A stretch of DNA of 6,602 nt from Pseudomonadota bacterium (GCA_030836725.1 JAUPLV010000119.1:1-6602), one strand, 5' to 3'; shown: positions 1 through 6,259, counted from the first letter of the stretch. Notes: generated by a model from the letters alone, not told the origin. Program-made: numbers and translations.

Positions 1-577
1 CGACGCCGCTGCGCTGCCGCCCTTGCGGCCCGGCCAGCTTCGCCGCCTCGCGCAGGCGCGGCGCCAGGTAGCCCAGGCGGGCGATCTCCACCTGCGCGCG
101 CGCGGCGGGGGAGCGCGCGTTGCGGTGGAAGATTTCGAGGATGACCATGGTGCGGTCCATCACCTGGCAGCCGACCTCGTTTTCGAGGTGGCGCGCCTGC
201 GACGGCGAGATCTCATGGTCGACGAAGAGAACGTCGATCGGGTGGGGCGAGACCATGGCTTCGCCGTCGTTGCCCACTTCGACGAAAGTGGCGAGTCGAT
301 GCAAGGGCTTGCCCGAGTCGAGGTCGGGCTCGTCTTCATCGCTGGCTTCGCTGTTGACGAAGTGGCGGATTTCCTGCCGCTTGCCGACGCCCAGATACGC
401 CGTCGAGTCGAAGCTGGAACGCTTCTGCGTGAACGTGCGGGTGACGGTGAACCCCAGCGTCTTGGCCAGTTCGCGCAGTTCGGTCAGCGATGCCTCGAAC
501 TCGAAATCGCTGACACCCGGCAGTTGCACCGCCGCCACGACGGCGTACAGGGGTTTTTCTTTGACGTCTGTTTGCAT
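1..577 (-). CDS. hflX: HflX-family GTPase, N-terminal part (3' end cut by window edge)
   Basis: Partial gene read leftward from ATG at 577; 192 codons are visible with no stop. HflX proteins are ribosome-associated GTPases that split or rescue stalled ribosomes, mainly under stress. The visible part is the HflX N-terminal domain and the start of its linker: YLGVGKRQEI at residues 61-70 matches the family G-x-GK-x-x-EI motif, VDHEISPSQARHLE at about 119-132 matches the (N/D)HELSPxQxRNLE motif, and MDRTMVILEIFHRNARSP at 140-157 followed by AQVEIARLGYLAPRL at 161-175 is the dimer/helical segment. The Walker A G domain lies outside the window. Two departures from the canonical E. coli type are visible: an extra segment of about 30 residues with an acidic cluster (SDEDEPDLD at about 79-87), and a linker rich in G, P, Q and R (LAGPQGRQRSGV) where canonical HflX leads into GGIGxRGPGE. 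This suggests a divergent HflX subfamily or paralogue. No strong Shine-Dalgarno is seen. An in-frame ATG at 577 followed by a lysine-rich start fits the family. Confidence 0.87.
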   Translation of the reverse strand, partial: MQTDVKEKPLYAVVAAVQLPGVSDFEFEASLTELRELAKTLGFTVTRTFTQKRSSFDSTAYLGVGKRQEIRHFVNSEASDEDEPDLDSGKPLHRLATFVEVGNDGEAMVSPHPIDVLFVDHEISPSQARHLENEVGCQVMDRTMVILEIFHRNARSPAARAQVEIARLGYLAPRLREAAKLAGPQGRQRSGV

Positions 578-678
578 GCTGCATGTGCTTCTGTTGTGTG
601 GACGAAGGCGGATAGTACCCGTCTATGCAATCGGCACCGGCATTGCCTCAAGAAACCGTTGATTTACTCAATATAGTT

Positions 679-764
679 GTCATCGCGAGGCGCGAAGCGA
701 CGTGGCGATCCAGAAGTGCCCGCTTAATCAAGGCGCTGGATTGCTTCGCTGCGCTCGCAATGAC
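679..764. repeat. MITE-like imperfect inverted repeat in the hflX-trhP gap
   Basis: The left arm (679-713) begins GTCATCGCGAGGCG and ends GGCGATCCAG. The right arm (736-764) begins CTGGATTGCTTCGCTGCGC and ends CTCGCAATGAC. Reverse-complemented, the right arm aligns with the left apart from a few substitutions and a net six extra bases in the left arm; the central spacer is 22 nt. This GTCATTGCGAG...AATCCAG / CTGGATT...CTCGCAATGAC pattern is a dispersed palindromic repeat type I recognise from many bacterial genomes, usually intergenic. No coding capacity is seen. The rest of the 578-790 gap shows no convincing promoter or terminator. Transcribed, the element would form a long hairpin between trhP and hflX. 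Confidence 0.7.
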
Positions 765-790
765 GGGGATTGGGCTTGTTCAGCAATTCC

Positions 791-2080
791 TCAACTGTGG
801 GTCGGATCGGGCCCGGCGACAAAGCGCGCGACGAATGCGCCCTCGTAGCCCGCCGGCAGGGGAATACCGACGCGATGGCCGCTGCCCGGCGCGACCTCGA
901 CCGGGGCGTCGTCCTTGCCCTGCATGGTGGCGACCGTCAGTTCCAGGTTGCCCCTGGGATGGATGAGTTCGATGCGGTCGCCGACCGAAAACCGGTTCTT
1001 CACCTCGATCTCGGCCAGGCCATCGGCGCCGTATGCGATGACGTCGCCGACGTAGAGGCTGCGATCCGACTCGGAATGGCTCTTCAGGTAATTCTGGTAT
1101 TCGCGGTCGGGGTGGCGTTCGTAGAAGCCGCCGGTGTAGCCGCGGTTGGCCAAGCCGTCGAGTTCGCGCAGCAGGGCCGGGTCGAGCGGGCGGCCGGCGA
1201 CGGCGTCGTCGATGGCCTGGCGATAGGTCTGGCAGGTGCGCGCGACGTAGTAGGGCGACTTGGTGCGGCCTTCGATCTTGAGCGAGTCGATGCCGATTTC
1301 GGTCAGCCGCTGCACGTGTTCGATGGCGCGCAGGTCTTTCGAGTTGAGGATGTAGGTGCCGTGCTCGTCTTCCTCGATGGGCATGTAGCTGCCGGCGCGT
1401 TCCTTCTCTTCCAGCAAGTACACGTCGCCATCCGGCGCTTCCCTGCCGGGGAGGGTGTTGTACTCCCAGCGGCAGGAATTGGTGCAGGCGCCCTGGTTGG
1501 GGTCGCGGTGGTTGAAATAGCCCGAGAGCAGGCAGCGGCCGGAATAGGCGATGCACAGCGCGCCGTGCACGAAGACTTCGAGTTCCATGTCGGGGCATTC
1601 CTGGCGGATCTCGGCGACCTGGTCGAGCGACAGTTCGCGCGACAGGATGACGCGGCGGATGCCGAGTTTTTTCCAGAACCGCACCGCCGCGTAGTTGACG
1701 GTGTTGGCCTGCACGGAAAGATGGATCGGCATGTCGGGCCAGGTTTCGCGAATCATGTCGATCAGGCCGGGGTCGGCCATGATCAGCGCATCCGGCTTGA
1801 GGGCGACGACCGGCGCCATGTCGGCCAGGTAGGTTTTCAGTTTGGAATTGTGCGGAAAGATGTTGCTGACGACGTAGAACTGCTTGCCCCGGCTATGCGC
1901 GTATTCGATGCCGACACCCAGCGCGGCTTCGTCGCGGAAGCTGTTGTTGCGCACGCGCAGGCTGTAGCGCGGCTGGCCTGCATACACCGCATCGGCGCCG
2001 AAGGCGAGCGCCGTTTCCAGCATGGATTGCGAGCCGGCGGGGGCCAGCAGTTCGGGTTGACGTATTTCGGAGCGTTTCAA
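791..2080 (-). CDS. trhP: tRNA U34 hydroxylation protein TrhP (YegQ), peptidase U32 family
   Basis: A 429-residue U32-family protein, close in sequence to E. coli YegQ/TrhP (about 450 residues). TrhP works in prephenate-dependent formation of 5-hydroxyuridine at the wobble base U34 of certain tRNAs, in the cytoplasm; family members carry an Fe-S cluster and are not demonstrated peptidases here. The N-terminus PELLAPAGS (9-17) and GADAVYAGQPRYSLRVRNN (28-46) is the U32 barrel opening. ILSRELSLDQ lies at 145-154. Residues 168-186 (E-x-F-x2-GAL-C-x4-G-x-C-x-L-S) match the U32 signature exactly. Candidate cluster cysteines are C176, C183, C199 and C203; the fourth ligand is uncertain. KIEGRTKSPYYVART lies at 268-282, and a C-terminal beta domain follows (about 340-425). 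The start is TTG at 2078-2080: an in-frame TAA lies three codons upstream, and the conserved PELLAPAG is only nine codons in, so no ATG start fits. The aldolase gene ends 81 nt upstream on the same strand, so co-transcription is plausible. No trhO is visible. Confidence 0.94.
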   Translation of the reverse strand: MKRSEIRQPELLAPAGSQSMLETALAFGADAVYAGQPRYSLRVRNNSFRDEAALGVGIEYAHSRGKQFYVVSNIFPHNSKLKTYLADMAPVVALKPDALIMADPGLIDMIRETWPDMPIHLSVQANTVNYAAVRFWKKLGIRRVILSRELSLDQVAEIRQECPDMELEVFVHGALCIAYSGRCLLSGYFNHRDPNQGACTNSCRWEYNTLPGREAPDGDVYLLEEKERAGSYMPIEEDEHGTYILNSKDLRAIEHVQRLTEIGIDSLKIEGRTKSPYYVARTCQTYRQAIDDAVAGRPLDPALLRELDGLANRGYTGGFYERHPDREYQNYLKSHSESDRSLYVGDVIAYGADGLAEIEVKNRFSVGDRIELIHPRGNLELTVATMQGKDDAPVEVAPGSGHRVGIPLPAGYEGAFVARFVAGPDPTHS

Positions 2081-2161
2081 GTGGGGTTACCGGGGTTTGT
2101 GGAAGGACAGCATCAATTGCAGGTTTTGCGGCGTTTCCCTGGCGGTCCGTCGAGTAAACAT

Positions 2162-2818
2162 TCAGGAGCCCTGCCGATCGTCTCCCCGCTGGCCGTAATG
2201 CCTGAAGCATTCCAGCGCCTCGTCCATTTCCGCATCGTTCAGCAGCACGGGCTCGCCCATCAGCTTCGCCCGCCAGTACTGCGCGCAGAGTTCTTCCACC
2301 TCCAGCGCCAGCGCCAGGGCGCCGTCGAGGCTGGCGCCCACCGCCACCTGACCATGATTGGCCATCAGGCAGGCGCGGCGGCCTTGCAGCGCGGCCAGCA
2401 CCGCATCCGACAGGGCCTGGGTGCCGAAAGTTGCATAAGCCGAGCAGCGGATGTCCTTGCCGCCGGCGGCGGCGACCATGTAGTGGAAGGACGGAATGTC
2501 GCGGCGCAGGCAGGACAGGCTGACCGCGTGGGGCGAATGGGCGTGCACCACGGCCTGGGCCTCGGGTCGTGCGCGATAGATGTCGCGGTGGATGCGCCAT
2601 TCGCTGGAGGGCTTGAGGCTGCCGTCCGACCGCCCTTCCATGTCCATGGCCACCATCTGGCCGGGCTCCAGCGCGTCGTTGGGCAAACCGCTGGGGGTGA
2701 CGAGAAAACCATCGCGCAGCCGCACGCTGACATTGCCGGAAGCGCCCGGGTTGAGTCCTTGGCGGGTGGCTTGTCTGGCGGTTGCGGAGAGCGCCGCCCT
2801 GAGTTCGGGTTCGTTCAT
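2162..2818 (-). CDS. Class II (FucA-type) sugar-phosphate aldolase, probable Ald2-like DHAP-shunt enzyme
   Basis: A 218-residue class II aldolase/adducin-family protein resembling L-fuculose-1-phosphate aldolase (215 residues) along its whole length. Visible motifs are GASGNVSVR (25-33), TPSGLP (41-46), SSEWRIH (71-77), VVHAHSPHAVS (90-100), IPSFHYMVAAAGG (108-120), YATFGT (128-133) and NHG (154-156). From ATG at 2818, the predicted catalytic Glu73, zinc ligands His92, His94 and His155, and Tyr113 fall at the same numbers as in E. coli FucA. This strongly supports this start over an upstream in-frame ATG at 2893, which lies inside the inverted repeat. The family cleaves ketose-1-phosphates to dihydroxyacetone phosphate plus an aldehyde. 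Directly after mtnA, the likely substrates are 5-methylthioribulose-1-phosphate and/or 5-deoxyribulose-1-phosphate (DHAP shunt), not fuculose phosphate; that assignment is inference. It lacks the MtnB dehydratase pattern. An alternative is a general fuculose/rhamnulose-type aldolase. Confidence 0.9.
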   Translation of the reverse strand: MNEPELRAALSATARQATRQGLNPGASGNVSVRLRDGFLVTPSGLPNDALEPGQMVAMDMEGRSDGSLKPSSEWRIHRDIYRARPEAQAVVHAHSPHAVSLSCLRRDIPSFHYMVAAAGGKDIRCSAYATFGTQALSDAVLAALQGRRACLMANHGQVAVGASLDGALALALEVEELCAQYWRAKLMGEPVLLNDAEMDEALECFRHYGQRGDDRQGS

Positions 2819-2849
2819 TTCAGATTGTCCATTAGCCGATTTGTGGCAC

Positions 2850-2905
2850 GTAGGGTGCGCCGTGCGCACCGATCCATGCTCCGTGGTGCGCACGGCGCAC
2901 CCTAC
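2850..2905. repeat. Perfect 21-bp inverted repeat with 14-nt loop between mtnA and the aldolase gene
   Basis: The arms are 2850-2870 (starting GTAGGGTGCGCC) and 2885-2905 (ending GGCGCACCCTAC), and are exact reverse complements over all 21 bases. The loop (2871-2884) is GATCCATGCTCCGT. The GTAGGGTGCGC...GCGCACCCTAC type is a dispersed intergenic repeat I have met in proteobacterial genomes; no transposase is nearby. On the minus-strand transcript it would form a very stable GC-rich hairpin about 30 nt upstream of the aldolase start. No T-run follows it, so it is not a typical intrinsic terminator, though it could attenuate, stabilise or protect RNA ends. It also explains why the aldolase reading frame seems to extend upstream to an ATG at 2893. 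Confidence 0.9.
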
Positions 2906-2975
2906 TGAACCACCTCGCCCCCGGTCGCACCCTCATCGTGTGCCTCATGGATAATTTGGGTTCATTCCGGCATCC

Positions 2976-4076
2976 TCATGCGGTCCGGCAAACGCCGGCT
3001 TCGGGATAGCGTTGCGCCAAGCCCTCTTGCGTTGCCGGGCAGATGCCGCGTTCGGTGATCACCCCGGTGACGAGCCGCGCGGGGGTGACGTCGAAGGCGG
3101 GGTTGGCTGCCCCGCTTTGCGCGGGGGCGAGGCGCACGCTGGTCACGCCGCCATCCTCGGCCTGCCCCTGGATATGGGTGACTTCGTGAGCGGCGCGCTC
3201 CTCGATCGGGATGCCGCTGCCGTCCGCCAGCCGCCAGTCGATGGTGGGGCCGGGCACCGCCACATAAAAAGGCACGCCGTTGTCCCGTGCGGCGAGCGCC
3301 TTGAGATAGGTGCCGATCTTGTTGGCAACGTCGCCGTTGGACGCCGCGCGGTCCGCCCCGACGATGACCAGATCGACCTGTCCGTGCAGCATCAGATGGC
3401 CGGCGGCGTTGTCGGCGACAAGGGTGTGCGGCACGCCGTGCTGCGCCAGTTCCCAGGCGGTGAGCGCCGCCCCCTGGTTGCGCGGCCGGGTCTCGCTGAC
3501 CCACACATGCACCGGAATGCCGGCATCGAAAGCCGTGTAGACCGGCGCCAGCGCCGTGCCCCAGTCCACCGTCGCCAGCCAGCCGGCATTGCAGTGGGTC
3601 ATGACGTTGACGGTGCGCGACGACTGTTCGTGCTTCCACTTGATCAGCTCCATGCCGTGGCGGCCGATGGACTGGTTCAGCACGACATCCTCGTCGCACA
3701 GCACCGCCGCCGCGTTCCAGGCCGCTTCACCGCGTTGCGCGGCGGGAAGCGGTGCCAGATGGGTTTGCATCCGCTCCAGCGCCCAGCGCAGGTTGACCGC
3801 CGTCGGGCGGGTGGCCAGCAAGCGGGCGCAGGCGGTTTCCAGGCGGCTTTCGGAAGCCTCCTCCGCCAGCGCCAGCGCGACGCCATAGGCCGCGGCGGCG
3901 CCGATCAGGGGCGCGCCCCGGACGCGCATGACCGAAATGGCCTCGGCCGCGTCTTCGAGGGTGCGCAGAGTGCGGAATTCCAAACGATGCGGCAGCAACG
4001 TCTGGTCGATGATCTCAACGCCGCCATGATCGGACAGCGGGCGGATGGTTCGGGTAGGGGTGCCGTTAATGTTCAT
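2976..4076 (-). CDS. mtnA: S-methyl-5-thioribose-1-phosphate isomerase MtnA
   Basis: A 366-residue protein of the eIF2B-like aldose-ketose isomerase family, typical in length for MtnA. It converts 5-methylthioribose-1-phosphate to 5-methylthioribulose-1-phosphate in the cytoplasm, in methionine or 5'-methylthioadenosine salvage; MtnA enzymes can also act on 5-deoxyribose-1-phosphate. Visible motifs are IDQTLLPHRLEF (23-34), MRVRGAPLIGAAAAYG (50-65), MTHCNAGWLAT (159-169) with the predicted catalytic Cys162, VHVWVSETRPRNQGA (189-203), and VIVGADRAASNGDVANKIGT (237-256) with the predicted catalytic Asp242 and the substrate-binding Asn252-Lys253 pair. PAFDVTP (326-332) and ITERGI (340-345) close the C-terminus. 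ATG at 4076 was chosen because IRPL and IDQT begin soon after it. The longer open frame to 4250 adds 58 low-quality residues. No strong Shine-Dalgarno is seen. The FucA-type aldolase follows 157 nt downstream; mtnP, mtnK and mtnN are not in the window. Confidence 0.96.
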   Translation of the reverse strand: MNINGTPTRTIRPLSDHGGVEIIDQTLLPHRLEFRTLRTLEDAAEAISVMRVRGAPLIGAAAAYGVALALAEEASESRLETACARLLATRPTAVNLRWALERMQTHLAPLPAAQRGEAAWNAAAVLCDEDVVLNQSIGRHGMELIKWKHEQSSRTVNVMTHCNAGWLATVDWGTALAPVYTAFDAGIPVHVWVSETRPRNQGAALTAWELAQHGVPHTLVADNAAGHLMLHGQVDLVIVGADRAASNGDVANKIGTYLKALAARDNGVPFYVAVPGPTIDWRLADGSGIPIEERAAHEVTHIQGQAEDGGVTSVRLAPAQSGAANPAFDVTPARLVTGVITERGICPATQEGLAQRYPEAGVCRTA

Positions 4077-4263
4077 GCGGAAACAAAGATGCGGATGACA
4101 GGTGATTGATCGCCGCGGGTGCGGCTGAAGCGCCGATATGCCTGACCGCGCCCCAGGGCGTTCCAGTCCGGAAACCGCCCCGGGCACGATCGGCGAAACC
4201 GGCCTTGTTCGACCCCTGTCAGGATACATCGGCTGGCGGCCGTCCGGCATAATTCGCTGATTT

Positions 4264-4317
4264 GTGGGAGCGGCTTCAGCCGCGATTAACCGTAATCGCG
4301 GGTAAACCCGCTCCTAC
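4264..4317. repeat. REP-like double hairpin downstream of tgpA
   Basis: Arms 4264-4288 and 4293-4317 are inverted repeats (21 of 25 positions pair) around a 4-nt loop. Each arm also holds its own perfect small hairpin: GCGGCT-TC-AGCCGC on the left and GCGGGT-AA-ACCCGC on the right. The GGAGCGGCTTCAGCCGCGA / TCGCGGGTAAACCCGCTCC style is a known type of repetitive extragenic palindrome in proteobacteria. It lies 20 nt past the tgpA stop, where it could protect the mRNA 3' end. No T-run follows on the minus strand, so I do not call it a terminator. The rest of the 4077-4336 gap shows only a short fragment resembling the same repeat near 4121 and no convincing promoter for mtnA. Confidence 0.85.
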
Positions 4318-4336
4318 CCATGGTGGATCGGAGGCG

Positions 4337-6259
4337 CTAAGGCCTGAAGCGGCGCACGGCCTGCCGGAGTTCTCGCGCTTCGCCCCTGTCGCGGCCATAG
4401 CGCAGCCTGGTGTAAAGCTGCGTGATGCGTTCGATCCGCGGCGCCAGCTCGGGGCGCAGCCGCGCGGCGCGCAGGGCGAAATCGGCCGGGCCTTCGTGGG
4501 GCGACCGTGCAATGCCGCGACGCGCCAGCCGGGCGCAGAATTTCAGGTAGGCGGCCTGTACCGGGTCGTTGCCGCGCCGCGGCGCGTGCCACAGCATCCA
4601 CAGCGCGATGCCGAGCAACAGCGCGGCGATGGCGGTCACCATGGCGACCGCCATGCCCTGCCACGAGGCCAGCGCCGCGTTGAAGCGCGACAGGAACCGG
4701 CTCTGCCGATCCTGGCCGTAACCCAGCACCCATTGATTCCAGTTGTTGTTGAGCAGGTCCCAGGACAGGCGCGCGCGCTTGAGCCAGGCGGGGTCGAGTT
4801 GCGCCATGGCGAACGGCAGCTCGACGCCGGGCAGGGCGGCGGCGATGCCGGATTCGATGCGATCGGGCGAGACCGCCGCCGTGGGGTCGATTCGCACCCA
4901 ACCCTGCCCCTCCAGCCAGACTTCGGCCCAGGCGTGGGCGTCGGACTGGCGCACGATCAGGTAATCCCCCAGCGGATTCATTTCGCCGCCCTGATAGCCC
5001 GTCACCACCCGTGCCGGGATGCCGGCGGCGCGCATCAGGAACACGAAGGAACTGGCGTAATGCTCGCAGAAGCCGCGCCGGGTGTCGAACAGGAAATCGT
5101 CCACCGCCTGCTGCCCCAGAAGGGGCGGATTGTGGGTGTAGAAAAAAGCTTCGTCGCGGAACATGCCCAGTGCCTGGTCGACGATGGCCTGGGGACTTTT
5201 CAGCGTGTCGCGCCAGTGGCCGGCCAGTTCCAGCGCCCGCGGATTGGCTCCCGCCGGCAGGCGCAGCGCGCGTTTCCTTTCGTTTTCGTCAAGTTCGACG
5301 CCAAAGCGATATTGAGTGTAGGAGGCGATGCTGTAGCGCAGGCGCTGCTGCACCGGCGTGTGCGCCAGAATCTGGAAATCCCCGCTGACGCCGCTGCCGG
5401 GCGGCAGGATCGTGGGCAGTTCGAGGGCGAACAGCCAGCGCTGGTTGTGCGGCTCCAGGGTGACGGTGTAGTTCAGGGCCTGCCCCCGCGGCGCGACCTG
5501 CGCCGCGACGCCGTGAAGCGGCGTGCGGGTGGACCAGGTTCGCCCGTCGTAATCCCACAGCACCGGCCCGCGCCAGTAGCGCTGATTATTTCGCGGCGAC
5601 GGGCCTTCGAAATCGACCCGGAATGCAATGGCCTCGGAGCCGATGAGCTGGCTGATGGCGCCCGGCGACATGCTGTCCGAAAGTCCGGTTGTGCCGGCAT
5701 GGGCGTCCTTGGGCAAGCCCCACAGTGGGCCGACGCGCGGGAAAAGCACGAACAGCACCAGCATCAACGGCACGGCCTGGGCCAGCAAAACGCCCACCAG
5801 GCGCAGCCGCGGGCGGGCGTTCAGCCCGTTGTTGACGTCGCTGTAGCCGATCATGGTGGCCGTGGTGAGCAGCACCACCAGCAGCAGGTAGAAGGCGGTG
5901 GGAATGCTCTGGGAATAGAGGAAGCCGGTGATGACGAGAAAGTAGCTGAGGAAAATCACCACCATGGTGTCACGCAGCGACTTCATCTCCATCAGCTTGA
6001 GAGCGATCATCACGACCAGCAGCGCGACCCCGGCATCGCGCCCGAGCAGGGTGTGGTAATGGCTGAACAGGCCGGCGACGGCGGCGGCGGCGAGCGGGAG
6101 CAGCAGCCATTTTTTCGGCATCCGCGCATTTCCCCGCTCGATGGCCAGGCGCCATAGCCCCAGCGCCAGGCACAGCGGCCCCACCCATGGCGGCAGGTGC
6201 TGCAAATGCGGTGCGATAGCCAGGGCGAGGGATGCGAGCAGCCAGGCGAGTTTGTTCAT
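4337..6259 (-). CDS. tgpA: TgpA-family membrane transglutaminase-like protein (DUF3488 / transglutaminase core / DUF4129)
   Basis: A 640-residue inner-membrane protein matching the architecture of Pseudomonas TgpA (about 670 residues). Hydrophobic segments at about 4-19, 25-41, 50-66, 75-92, 97-115, 119-139 and 153-174 form the TgpA_N/DUF3488 membrane part; a domain facing the periplasm follows, with YWRGPVLWDYDGRTW at 228-242. The transglutaminase core carries the full predicted Cys-His-Asp triad: Cys398 in RRGFCEHYASSFVFLMRAAG, His442 in DAHAWAEVWL and Asp458 in WVRIDPTAAV. A last membrane segment lies at about 536-557, and the cytoplasmic tail (about 560-640) resembles DUF4129. TgpA is needed for viability in P. 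aeruginosa, but its natural substrate is unknown. The ATG at 6259 overlaps the stop of the DUF58 gene (ATGA), implying translational coupling. It is followed at once by a hydrophobic helix (LAWLLASLALAIA), so the 86-residue upstream extension of the frame is not used. Confidence 0.95.
   Translation of the reverse strand: MNKLAWLLASLALAIAPHLQHLPPWVGPLCLALGLWRLAIERGNARMPKKWLLLPLAAAAVAGLFSHYHTLLGRDAGVALLVVMIALKLMEMKSLRDTMVVIFLSYFLVITGFLYSQSIPTAFYLLLVVLLTTATMIGYSDVNNGLNARPRLRLVGVLLAQAVPLMLVLFVLFPRVGPLWGLPKDAHAGTTGLSDSMSPGAISQLIGSEAIAFRVDFEGPSPRNNQRYWRGPVLWDYDGRTWSTRTPLHGVAAQVAPRGQALNYTVTLEPHNQRWLFALELPTILPPGSGVSGDFQILAHTPVQQRLRYSIASYTQYRFGVELDENERKRALRLPAGANPRALELAGHWRDTLKSPQAIVDQALGMFRDEAFFYTHNPPLLGQQAVDDFLFDTRRGFCEHYASSFVFLMRAAGIPARVVTGYQGGEMNPLGDYLIVRQSDAHAWAEVWLEGQGWVRIDPTAAVSPDRIESGIAAALPGVELPFAMAQLDPAWLKRARLSWDLLNNNWNQWVLGYGQDRQSRFLSRFNAALASWQGMAVAMVTAIAALLLGIALWMLWHAPRRGNDPVQAAYLKFCARLARRGIARSPHEGPADFALRAARLRPELAPRIERITQLYTRLRYGRDRGEARELRQAVRRFRP

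Noticed and set aside
600..640. Possible sigma-70 promoter for hflX (TACTAT on the minus strand near 613-618)
   Set aside because: A -10-like hexamer exists, but no acceptable -35 box lies 16 to 18 nt upstream.
23..676. 217-codon plus-strand frame over the hflX region
   Set aside because: The minus strand reads a clear HflX N-terminal domain; the plus frame is a composition shadow that continues into the intergenic repeat region.
2162..2818. MtnB (methylthioribulose-1-phosphate dehydratase)
   Set aside because: MtnB is in the same superfamily and would also fit beside mtnA, but the sequence follows the FucA pattern (SSEWR, HYMVAAAGG, YATFGT, NHG) throughout.
2819..2893. 25-residue N-terminal extension of the aldolase
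   Set aside because: It is encoded by the inverted repeat; starting at 2818 puts all catalytic residues in exact FucA numbering.
2850..2905. Intrinsic terminator between mtnA and the aldolase gene
   Set aside because: The stem is strong, but no T-run follows on either strand, so it is better described as a repeat.
770..2908. 712-codon open frame on the plus strand
   Set aside because: It runs antisense across trhP and the aldolase gene, whose conserved motifs are unmistakable. Its translation is low-complexity A/G/V/D-rich without recognisable motifs, as expected for the opposite strand of GC-rich genes.
3012..4109. 365-codon open frame on the plus strand
   Set aside because: Antisense shadow of mtnA; no recognisable motif.
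4077..4250. 58-residue N-terminal extension of MtnA
   Set aside because: The extension is R/P/G-rich, unlike known MtnA N-termini, and the ATG at 4076 gives the usual family length.
4262..6157. 631-codon open frame on the plus strand
   Set aside because: Antisense shadow of tgpA; Q/H/R/G-rich translation with no domain, while the minus strand encodes a full TgpA with its catalytic triad.
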